From Ridgeia piscesae (lineage: Eukaryota > Annelida > Polychaeta > Sabellida > Siboglinidae): a DNA stretch of 64,000 nucleotides. The notes beneath the pieces are model-generated. The model made no database searches, was not told where the DNA came from, and worked only from the letters and a program-made list of their open reading frames with translations. Position 1 is the stretch's first letter; every line of letters starts with the position of its first letter. The translations under genes and the position numbers were made by a program. Location: contig JAODUO010000849.1 of the NCBI GenBank assembly GCA_025642075.2, positions 133,501 to 197,500 on the forward strand, written 5' to 3'. Below, piece by piece: positions 51,301 through 64,000 of this stretch.

Positions 51301-51714
51301 CAAAGCATAATAAAACTAAAGATACCAATCAAGCACCACGTGGCTCCGTTAAACAGTCCACCTGAACCAACCTGTTCGCTCTCTCAGTCTCTGGCCCACC
51401 AGCCTCTTGTATTCCTCTGGCCTGGCATTTATACCCCTCCCTAACGGTGGGAAACCTTTGTGTCATTAACTATTACACATACTCTCTGGTGAGCATCACT
51501 CAACACTAAGACAGTCCAGCCACCAGCAGGAAACCCCTGTGGTTTGGAGACAGAAAACCTTTGTGGTCACTCAACTTTGAGATAGCCCTGTTTCTGGTGG
51601 GAAACCCTTGTGGCAGCCTTACCATAGTTGTGATATAAGAAATCTTGTTTTAGTATAATATTCTTCCAACTTTATGACAGGTTTTTACGAACCCTTCCCT
51701 ATGTTTGTGTTCAG

Positions 51715-52310
51715 ATTCACAAGAGCGTCCTGTACGACCCAAGCATTCCTTCCGTGCGCACTATCGACGCTGCAGTATGGCTGAAGCAGACACGGATACA
51801 GCGCCACCACCGGCCCACCTGAGAATCCGCAGATCCAGCAGTCTGTCTGACCTGCCGGCCTTCAACTTCAAAATGGGCGTATCCCGCACCAATCTGTCGT
51901 CGGAATCCGGCAGCATGACGTCACTTCCAGGGGTCACTATGGAGCCGCGAGTGCAACATGCGTCGGTGTCACTGTCGGGGCTCGTTCGACATCTTTTCGG
52001 CAGCACGGACATACATCTGTCGCCACCAGGTGTCGCGATCATCACCGACGCAGACGGAATGCAACAAGTGCATAAAACAGAAAAGAAACCGTCGAACTCG
52101 GCGAAACTTGAAACGGGTTACAACAAATTGAGCATTTCGCCTCTGATTGGCTATTTCACGAAAAACCCGGATGCACTGAAAATCGGCGCAAACTCGTCTG
52201 TCGTGGACGGAATGGCGGGAGATGGTAGCGAGCGTCCGAATTCGAGTCGAAGCTTTTTTAGATTCGTCGCCAACCGGGATCTGAATTCATGGGCTCCCAG
52301 TAGCACATAA
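51715..52310 (+). CDS. P33MONOX-like unit B, last exon (197 codons plus stop)
   Basis: Acceptor TTTGTGTTCAG (AG at 51713-51714) opens an exon in phase 1 that runs to TAA at 52308-52310. It codes a polar, Ser-rich chain: RRSSSLSDLPAFNF, SRTNLSSESGSMTSLPG, LSGLVRHLFGS, SPLIGYFTKNPDALKIG, and the end FFRFVANRDLNSWAPSST. GYFTKNP matches GYFSRGA of unit A, and RDLNSWAPS matches the end of the 39357 ORF (RDLNAVAPS) and the P33MONOX end. Joined to 39357-39507 it gives a 248-aa protein. An internal ATG at 51777 in good context (AGTATGG) is an alternative start (177 aa). The exon also fits in phase to the unit A first exon. A 30-bp minisatellite starts 150 bp after the stop. Confidence 0.7.
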
Positions 52311-52460
52311 CGACATCGTGCAACTGTAGCGAACTGACCGCAGATCACGTGATGTGTAGAGTTATTTGTAAAGCAGCGCCTCGTATAGGGCACCCGTATA
52401 GGGCACCAGTTCATTCCTCTCATACGTAAGGTCGCACGTCGACGGTAAAAATGCGCTGAA

Positions 52461-52855
52461 GAAGGCGTAAGTTGCGTAACATTAATGAACAAAGGCGTAC
52501 GTGGCGTAACATTAATGAATGAAGGCGTACGTGGCGTAACATTAATGAATGAAGGCGTACGTGGCGTAACATTAATGAACGAAGGCGTACGTGGCGTAAC
52601 ATTAATGAACAAAGGCGTACGTGGCGTAACATTAATGAATGAAGGCGTACGTGGCGTAACATTAACGAACGAAGGCGTACGTGGCGTATCATTAATGAAT
52701 GAAGGCGTACGTGGCGTAACATTAATGAATGAAGGCGTACGTGGCGTAACATTAATGAATGAAGGCGTACTTGGCGTAACATTAATGAATGAAGGCGTAC
52801 GTGGCGTAACATTAACGAACGAAGGCGTACGTGGCGTAACATTAATGAATGAAGC
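52461..52855. repeat. 30-bp minisatellite, 13 copies
   Basis: Thirteen copies of a 30-bp unit (phase marker GGCGTACGTGGCGTAACATT) follow the last exon of unit B. Variation is limited to a few bases, chiefly GAAT/GAAC and AAA/GAA. The unit has no stop in several frames on both strands, so long repetitive frames (for example NVTPRTPSFI on the minus strand) appear without being genes. Almost every unit contains ACGTG. Confidence 0.93.
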
Positions 52856-55120
52856 AGCTTGTGATCTCAACTCAAGAGGCGCGATCACGAGGCTGCGTAG
52901 TGTCGTCAGCCGCAGCGTGATCAGACCATAGCGACCACGTGATGTTCGTAAAAATGGGACAGCTGTCGTTCATACGACCTGGAAAATCAGTTCGCGTCTT
53001 CTACAACTCAGGGACCCCGACTAAACACGAGTACCTCGCCTGCAAAAAGTGCAGTGATCTATAAATCTCTTAGTAGCGGAAATGTGTGCATGGACCTCTT
53101 TACTGCTGTCGCCTCCACTTTTGTAGGATGCGCTCTTCGGTTGTGCGTTCTCAGCGCTGGCGTTGGTCAAGGTTGAGTGGACCAACTCAAGCTGGCGTTG
53201 GTCAAGGTTGAACGGATGAAATATTTGAAACGCACTATAAACATCGAATGAACTATTGGAGCTGAGTGTTCCCGGCAACTTTGGAAGGTGCGCGCACGTC
53301 ACACGAATGTGCCACGTTCTGCAGTGCTGGACGATGACCACGTGTACGGCAACGTAAACAACTGGCACTCATCCACATTACCTGCAAAGGTGGTCAAGGC
53401 TTATCGGAAGGATTTTAATGTTCAAACGCGTCACTTTCGGTTCCAGGTTGTGTGTAAGTGTGAACATGGTAATGCGTATGTGTTGTCAACTAGCCCCACA
53501 CACAGAGCTGCATGTGCAGTTATTTTTTCCGATAGCTGTGTAATGTAACTATACTAGAGTGGATAGGAGTGTGTCGGTGTTTTCTCATAGACGATACGAA
53601 GCTCTGGTACCAAATTTTCATGGATGAAAGTAACGCTACTTTATGAGGTTCGACTTTGGTTTAGAGTTCTTAAAGGATTAGACGTTAAGATCGCGTAAGT
53701 CGATCGTCAGGTATAACGTTACGCGTAATGGATCTTCTGCGATTGTTCCGATGATCTCCGACCAGTGTTGACGTTTTACGTAAGCATTCACGAGGTAAAC
53801 GTTCGGGTTTACGTAGTAACAAACGGCATTTACAAATCATTTACGTTTACGTTGTAATTCGTGTCACGTGGAGCTGGACAGATTTGCCAGCAGTATTGCC
53901 CATTTATTGAAAGAACGGGTGCGTACAAAAGGTGCGGTGACGGGTGACATATGACCGCCCGAACGCAAAGGGAATGTTTGTTCGATGATTTGAACACATC
54001 TGAAATTATTTCGTTTGTTGTAATTATGTTAGATTGTTTCGAAACGAGTCTGAAACGAGACCTGCGCACTTTGAACGGTGAGGCAACTTTATATGACTTA
54101 AAATGTACACTATAATCGTTACGCATTTGGTTGTTTTCGTCGTTATCCTGTTATAATTGCGATTGATTCGACATGGTATTTCAACAGTGTAATATTAATT
54201 TTAATTTCGCAAATATTGTCAGATTATGTACGCAACGCACGGGTGACAAATGGCACAACAAATAATTTTAAATTTTTAAATGATATGTTCGCATTTGTTA
54301 CTACTGTTAATCACTGTAGTTATCTACGACATGCTGCTATAGTGCCTTTATTGGACGCCCTAAGTCTACAGTAATCATGCTTTCGTGTTTGACTAAGTTG
54401 TGGCAATGTACGCAACTTATCACATGCACTAATACTAGTGTTCAGTATTAATAATAAGATAACTAATTAATTTATTATGATTGTTATATTGCTGTAACTA
54501 TTGCTACTAGCATGACACTTGTGGCATTATTTAGTGAAACGGGTCAAAGGATCAATATGTTGACAGGCGTATACGTTTTTTTGTGGATTTTATTATTTAT
54601 ATCTGTTTTGTATTTTTCGATCTTGTAACGAGAAAACTGCGTTTTCGCTTCGTTTCGTTGTCAGCCATGTTGTTTGAAAAGTACGTATTTAATGGAAATG
54701 TGGTGAACGGAATAGTTCAATCGTTTGTGTACTTGTCATATGTTATTAAACTGCGTAGTTATATTTGAAGTTTGGAAATGTATGTGATGTTAATTAGTCG
54801 CAACATCTATATTAATATTATAATTGCTTTTGGTGCAGTCGGCCAGTTCTTTTCCTCTTCCGCGCTGCACTCGCGTCTTCCAATATTTGTTCGCTCACTT
54901 AAACAATTTGACCTCTGACCTACGAATATCTTCGATTTGATGATGTTTTTCCAAAATACTAAGGCAGCTACTGAGTTAGTAAAAAGTAAAACAACTTCTT
55001 ATATTGGGCAGTACATCGTCTTCAGGACTTCTCAAAGCAACTGACAGTTTACCCCCAGGTAGATCTGTTCACTCGAACACCGTCTCGACTTCTCTGGGAA
55101 GAAGGCAGCCAGTGAAATAA

Positions 55121-55197
<77 letters not shown>

Positions 55198-55489
55198 GAT
55201 ATAGTATGTCATCCAGACAAATCAATATCTGGTTCTAACAGAGATGAAGGGGTATCAGGTTAGACATTGAATTATGGGAGTGTATGGTATTAGAATTTCA
55301 AAACAATTGTACGGCAGTTGTGTAAACGAAGGCTAATAAATGTCTTAAAATGTGAATACCCTAATGTAAAAACCTACAAAAATGAAAGAGACATTATAAT
55401 AGCCGACTATGGGAAACTCAAATATAGTGATACTAGTGTCATTTTGATTAGTGATTTCAACACGACAAACCACTGTCTGATTCTAGCAG

Positions 55490-55490
<1 letters not shown>
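52856..55490. other. Intergenic, no gene recognised
   Basis: A short tandem duplication (CAAGCTGGCGTTGGTCAAGG type) lies near 53150-53210. A TG/TA microsatellite is at 55122-55192. Open frames at 53288-53548 and 54583-54768 lack motifs and splice support. Confidence 0.5.
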
Positions 55491-58636
<3,146 letters not shown>

Positions 58637-58637
<1 letters not shown>

Positions 58638-58693
58638 CTGGTCCCTCTAGTCGGGAGTGAAGCACTTTAACCACTCGGCCACCGCGCCCTGGG
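58637..58693 (-). repeat. tRNA-derived SINE 5' head
   Basis: Read on the minus strand the segment starts GGGCGCGGTGGCCGAGTGG and continues TTAAAGTGCTTCACTCCCGA. This resembles the 5' half of a type II (Leu/Ser) tRNA, with a box A (TGGCCGAGTGG). The sequence then passes into the TA/CA microsatellite and lacks box B, so it is a truncated SINE and not a tRNA gene. Confidence 0.6.
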
Positions 58694-58799
58694 CATTGTA
58701 TCCGCATATAAATTATCCTGAACTGATGAATCAGAACGACAAACTGCGGATTACGACATATCCGGTTTTTTTTACAAACGGAGTGCATTTTGTATGAAA

Positions 58800-59800
58800 G
58801 AGTCTCGCTTAATCGACTCTCGCCTGAATGCCTGACTTCGCTGAAAAGATAGTCTTGTGAAACATGCTTTGCTTTAGTCTCGCTGCCTTGACCGACTCTA
58901 ACGCACTTTGAAGCCTCTCACACGGTTAAAATTCAAAAGCCGGCTGACTGACCAGACTGTCTTCTCGGCGGAGTTACGCAGCCAAGCGACTCTCGCTTAA
59001 ACGACTTTCGCTCGGCTGCGAAACATCGCCGTGAATAGAATCTGCATGGCCACTTAGCCGGTGTGGCGGTCCAGAACGTCGAGCGGTCCAAAACGTCGAA
59101 GGGTAGCGGTTCATGTCAAAGGTTAGCGGTTCATGTCAAAGGTTAGCGGTTCATGGCAAAGGTTAGCGCGACGTTACGGTCCGACGGTCTGCAACGTCGA
59201 GCAGTCCAGAACGTCGTCCCACGTATGCACATGCGCACTGAACTGGCGTAACCGCAGGTGGCCGATCAACTTTGACCCCGTGCCAGAATGTCGAGACTGA
59301 GTTCATGACCCCTGCAGCGACTGTGTTACATAATAAATCATTTCTGCGCGCTATAGCGACGACCTACTTTTCGACCCCCTACGTTGCACACTGCAGTTTC
59401 CAGCGCGCACGTGTTCTTGCCATTTATCTGCACAACGACCACGATGACGAGATATATATTCCAGACTGGACAACACGAACCGCTAACCTTCGACGTTCTG
59501 GACCGCTCGACGTTCTGGACCGCCACACCGGCTTTTGAATGTTAACCGTGTGAGAGACAATAAAGTGCTGCCACCTCACGGAGCCTGGGTAATCGAGGTT
59601 AATCCTGCCATAATTCCTGCTTTACAAATAACTGCTAATTTGTATTTCTGTTTATTTTTGTGTGAATATTAATTTATTCTTTTAATAATATAGTATTATG
59701 TTATAAACGTATGTCTATATTTGAGTTTTTATTTCATATTTTGCCTGAGAGCTAGTCAGCACCTCTATCCTATTCTGGGGTGAGACCGCCCTGAAGGCAA
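58800..59800. repeat. Dispersed repeat family, copies 2-3 (inverted pair)
   Basis: CTCACACGGTTAAAATTCAAAAGCCGG-like sequence at 58917-58944 is mirrored by CCGGCTTTTGAATGTTAACC at 59530-59549. The right part continues with CTGCCACCTCACGGA and ends with CTGAGAGCTAGTCAGC...CTATCCTATTCTGGGG (59743-59780), as in the copies at 36500 and 61225. Confidence 0.65.
59057..59532. mobile_element. Inverted-repeat element, GCCGGTGTGGCGG termini
   Basis: The left arm (59057-59114) and right arm (59478-59532) are inverted copies of about 55 bp with few differences, ending in GCCGGTGTGGCGG. Inside the left part are three 20-bp tandem units (marker GGTTCATGTCAAAGGTTAGC, 59107-59166). AACGTCGA words recur in both arms. 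No coding region is convincing inside. Confidence 0.8.
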
Positions 59801-60964
59801 TATTAACTACCAGGACTAAAATGTGCTGCCACCTCACGTCTGGGTAATCTTTGCTTATGTCACCCCTGTGTAGTGTCACTGCTCAAAGCCGTCAGGTGGC
59901 ATCACTATTTTGGATTAATTCACAGGTTTACGCCCGCTAGGTGGCGATCTGTATTGACATACAATAAAACCGCTAGATGGCGAACCGTAGTTGAGAGACC
60001 GGTATCACGTGACCTTCCAACTAAACCCTAACCACGACAATGACAAATGGTTACTCTAATTCAGAGTAGCAAATGAGAGTTGACTAAAGTGCTAAGTAAT
60101 AAATTATAGCCACTGCATCCGATACACCGTTGGACAGATCATCGGATATTCGATGCAAAAGCTGTTCGCACAAATATTGCTTACTTCTCAGATAATCTGC
60201 TTAAATTAAGGGGCAATGCATGAATACATTAACTTTAACTACAATATCGATGTATAGTTACGAACTTTTGATAAAATAATGAACGGCTAAAATGGCTCTG
60301 TCGAGATACGAATATTTCGCCAAATATTGTTACCTGAACCCAGCTGTGATCTGTCAACTTTGGTCGCTGAGTTGATTTGCGGGAAATTGCCACAAATGTA
60401 ACCTGCATTCTCGGGTTATATTAATCAAAGACGAACAATTCCGTAGACATTAGTTAACCTGCTTTGTAGTTGTTACACATAAAACCTCAATAGCTACACA
60501 TAACAAAATGAAATCGTAGAATAACAAATTATAATAACTACAGTAGTCTGCTGCTCATCACTGTTACGTCTGATGTGCCGCACCAGAGAAACCAGTTGGG
60601 ACATCGGATTCAGGGGTTTTAACTACAAAGCTCATTAGTTTATACGAGCCAATCGTCCAAACTCGACGATAAAATGAACTGATGCAGAGACGACAAGATG
60701 AATGAAAATGGAAAGAAAAGTACAATATCTAATAACGTCCATATCCAAACAGTAAACATAACTAAGCCAAGCTAACCAAGATAGTCAGTTTTGATATTGT
60801 CTGTCTTACTATAATTATTTATACAAACGTACCATAGCGCTTAGACTAAACTGTCCTCTAATTGTATGCGTGGGTGTTACGCACCACTTTTCGGCTACGT
60901 CACTTCTACGTCTCGCGGTAGTTCTGTCTGCCCTGCTGCTTGACTAGTCTCGCTTAACCGACTG

Positions 60965-61215
60965 CCCAGATAGCATGGAAACGTTAATCTAACGTTCATT
61001 TAACGTTAGCAGAAACGTTGGTTTAACGTTTACATGTGAACGTTTTTTTTGCGTTATTTTGCTCGTTTATTTAACGTAGATCTACGTTTACTTTCTAACC
61101 AAACAAAAACAACCGAAAACTAACGTTTCTGGAACGTTAGAAATTTAACGGTAACCAAAATCAAACGGTTCTAACCAAATGCAAACGTTAATGTAACGTT
61201 TGCATGCTGTCTGGG
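60965..61215. mobile_element. MITE with CCCAGATAGCATG termini, rich in AACGTT
   Basis: Termini CCCAGATAGCATG and CATGCTGTCTGGG form a 13-bp inverted repeat with one mismatch around 251 bp. A TG dinucleotide flanks both sides. The inside has about ten AACGTT words on both strands. The flanks rejoin into the dispersed repeat word CTTAACCGACT...TCGGGCGGCTGCGG seen elsewhere, so the element inserted into an older repeat. Confidence 0.8.
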
Positions 61216-61760
61216 TGTCGGGCGGCTGCGGAACTACGCCGAAAAGACAGTCTGGTGACTTTGCCGGCTTTTGAATATTATCCGTGTGGGGTTAAACAAT
61301 GCTGCCATCTCACGGATACTGTTTAACCCTGCCGTAATTCCTATTTTATAAACAACTGGAAATTTGTATTTCTATTTATTTTGTGTTAATATAAATTAAA
61401 TTTGTAATAGTTTTTTTTATAATACAGCATTATTTGATAAAAAGGTATCCTTATTTAATGTGTATGTTATTCGTGTTGGGCTAAACAATGCTGCCACCTC
61501 ACGGATACTGATTAATCCTGCCGTAATTGCTATTTTATATACAACTGTAAAATTGAATTTTTACTTATTTTTGTGTTAATATAAGTTCAATGTTGAATAC
61601 TTTTCATAGGATATAATTATCTTGTAAAAGTATATCGTTATTCTAATTTTTATTTCATAGTTGGCCTGAGAGCCAATCAGCGTCTCTACCCTAATCTGGG
61701 GTAAGGCCGTAACAACTGCAGAGCGTTTCTTTCCCCAGGCAGAGTTGAGGGGCTTAAAAG
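61216..61760 (+). repeat. Dispersed repeat family, copies 4-5 in tandem
   Basis: AAACAATGCTGCCA.CTCACGGATACTG occurs at about 61293 and again at about 61485, each followed by CTGCCGTAAT and a similar AT-rich body. The second ends with GGCCTGAGAGCCAATCAGCG (61662-61681). The unit spacing is near 190 bp. Confidence 0.7.
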
Positions 61761-62180
61761 TGCTGCCACCTCACGGAGCCTGGATAACCGAGGCTACTGC
61801 TTGACCCGTCTATTTCCGTGTGTGTCCTGCAGTGGTCTTCCATTCTTATTTGTTCGCTTCTGACGTCCAACGTCTCGTCTTACACTATCGTTCCAGTGCC
61901 ACTTTAGTCATCATCGTCTTCCTCTGCCGTCTCCTTCAGGTTTCTACATTTCATTTGTCAGTCGGTCGCTCATTTTATGCACGTCTCTCCAAACTTGTAA
62001 ATGTTATTTGTTTTTCATGCCAATGTTTTCTCAGTTAATTCGACCTGTGTTTCTTCTTTTTATTCTGACTTATTTGCCCTCCGTTATGTTAGCGCTCTGC
62101 TATTGACGTAGGCAGGAACCCCAGTTGTCTGTTTCTTTATGCTTTAACGTATTGAAAGCTAGATTAGCAACGTTGTCTCA

Positions 62181-62380
62181 TGGCACAAGTGCTCAAACGA
62201 CTGTGTTCCCTTGTCTCTCATAACAACCTAGGTCCTGGGTGTACGTGGCACAAGTGCTACGACGACAGTGTTCCCTTGTCTCTCATAACAACCTAGGTCC
62301 TGGGTGTACGTGGCACAAGTGCTACGACGACTGTGTTCCCTTGTCTCTCATAACAACCTAGGTCCCGGGTGGACGTGGCA
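62181..62380. repeat. 65-bp minisatellite, three copies
   Basis: Units start at 62181, 62246 and 62311 (marker TGGCACAAGTGCT), with a partial fourth at 62376. The inner block TGTTCCCTTGTCTCTCATAA is identical in all three. Confidence 0.93.
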
Positions 62381-62467
62381 AAACGCCAAACGTTCAAGGA
62401 CTCTTAGCCTTTAGTGAATTCTGACACCATCGAAGCATAAATTATTCATAAAAGGCCTACTAGACAC

Positions 62468-62773
<306 letters not shown>

Positions 62774-63010
62774 TACTAAGAATTGTCCTCTGCTAAGCCA
62801 CACACAATAATGGAATCTTAATTCGCCAACAGGATCTGCTGAATCGACCACGTTTCGGACAAGAACAATATCTCGAAACAACCTTGACTGACTTCAGAAG
62901 AAAACGGTAGCACACGGACGATCATAAACTACATGGAGATGAACTGTACAATTGAAACTGTGTTCAAACCACTATCCAGGCTGCACGCCAACATAAACAG
63001 AAGCCGATTT

Positions 63011-63310
63011 GTTGATTTATTCACCAACATGTGCGAAACAACAACATGAGTTCAACAGCCGCCGTTCTGCATTTATTCACCAACATGTGCGAAACAACAA
63101 CATGAGTTCAACAGCCGCCGTTCTGATTTATTCACCAACATGTGCGAAACAACAACATGAGTTCAACAGCCGCCGTTCTGATTTATTCACCAACATGTGC
63201 GAAACAACAACATGAGTTCAACAGCCGCCGTTCTGATTATTTATTCACCAACATGTGCGAAACAACAACATGAGTGCAGAAGCCCCTTTGCTGGATTATT
63301 CACCAACATG
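63011..63310. repeat. 55-bp minisatellite, about five copies
   Basis: Units with the marker ATTTATTCACCAACATGTGC start at about 63014, 63071, 63126, 63181 and 63238; a diverged unit follows near 63295. The block AACAACATGAGTTCAACAGC is repeated in four of them. Small insertions between units change the frame, so no single protein is coded. Confidence 0.9.
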
Positions 63311-64000
63311 AGCAAACTACTTAAGGTAATATTGCATTTACTTTCTCTTTTGTGTGAAGAATACACATTTAGTAGTGTATTTGCCTACCCTGTAGTTTAT
63401 TTAATAAATACATATCAGTCATTGTGTGTGAGAGCAACCTATGACGTCCTGCTTGAATTCGTATTAAATAATTGCACGAAGTAGTCAGCATCACGTTAAA
63501 TATGGTGGTATATGGGCAAGATGTGCAATTATTTGAACAATTTAATAGTGGCATTTAATAGCTTGTAAACGTTCTTGGTTACAAACCTTTAGTACAATTT
63601 GTGAACCAATTTTTATTGTATCAATATGACACATATATAACCTAAACGAAACATTGTTTGGATGTGAACATCTCTTGGTGACGTGCCTAACGTGTAACGA
63701 ATACGTTTGGGTAAATTTACCGCAGCTCTACAAACTGCACGTCCACAAATAGAATAATGACATGCTATGACGCACGCAGAGAAAATTCTTTAACCGATTG
63801 TGGTCGAAACTAACCAAACGAATATTATAAACTCTGACGCCTTAGATATGAATCCACGGGCTTATTTGGGAGTCCACGTTCAATTGTTTGGTGCGAATAA
63901 TTACGGGTCGAGTATACAGCTTTGGCACTTAACGTTAACTGTTGCTCTGGTTATGCATATTGGATAACATTTTTCAAAACCGTCCAGTTATATTATAATC
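63311..64000. other. Right edge, nothing recognised
   Basis: AT-rich sequence without a supported exon, repeat or RNA gene. Confidence 0.5.

Noticed and set aside
52151..52931. Long open frames of NVTPRTPSFI or MNEGVRGVTL repeats on both strands
   Set aside because: A 30-bp unit without stops yields them on both strands; the minus-strand frame runs antisense through the last exon of unit B.

Overview
The window is animal nuclear DNA: spliced genes with GT-AG introns, long AT-rich introns and intergenic DNA, non-LTR retrotransposon remnants, small inverted-repeat transposons, and many microsatellites. No bacterial gene organisation or CRISPR is visible. It is probably an invertebrate; a deuterostome such as a lancelet would fit, but I cannot fix the phylum from the sequence.

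The coding part was assembled exon by exon. Four neighbours are recognised or proposed: the first two exons of NOP16 (minus, 2965 to 183, running off the left edge); HIGD2A (plus, two exons, 5223-6062, 118 aa, complete); an ARL9/ARL10-type small GTPase, most likely ARL10 (minus, four exons, 17313 to 13042, 224 aa, complete); and, divergent from it, exons that resemble the KIAA1191/P33MONOX family (plus). As I recall, NOP16, HIGD2A, ARL10 and KIAA1191 are also neighbours on human chromosome 5q35, with NOP16/HIGD2A and ARL10/KIAA1191 each divergently arranged. The window would therefore carry an old bilaterian gene block with one local rearrangement.

The P33MONOX-like part may be a tandem pair. 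Unit A has a short first coding exon (19700-19895) and a large last exon (20834-21471), 277 aa. Unit B has a first exon at 39357 and a large last exon at 51715-52310. Both units start in the same context (GAACATGG), both first exons end in phase 1, and both last exons are about 200 codons. Unit B can end in two ways: read through in the first exon (136 aa, stop at 39767) or spliced to 51715 (248 aa). Both ends carry the same terminal motif RDLNxxAPS, which resembles the end of human P33MONOX. A TATA/E-box promoter-like element with a strong splice donor (33317-33537) lies upstream of unit B.

Region by region: 1-3.0 kb, NOP16 exons and an intron holding a hAT-like transposase remnant and a foldback repeat; 3.0-5.2 kb, divergent intergenic DNA broken by LINE fragments; 5.2-6.1 kb, HIGD2A; 6.1-13.0 kb, intergenic with a TIR element; 13.0-17.3 kb, ARL10; 17.3-19.7 kb, divergent intergenic; 19.7-21.5 kb, unit A; 21.5-33.3 kb, repeats including an 11-bp satellite; 33.3-52.3 kb, candidate promoter and unit B, with LINE fragments and a 1.4-kb inverted repeat in its putative intron; 52.3-64 kb, a 30-bp minisatellite, long GA and GT tracts, a dispersed repeat family with nested MITEs, and two more minisatellites. 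No gene was recognised after 52.31 kb.
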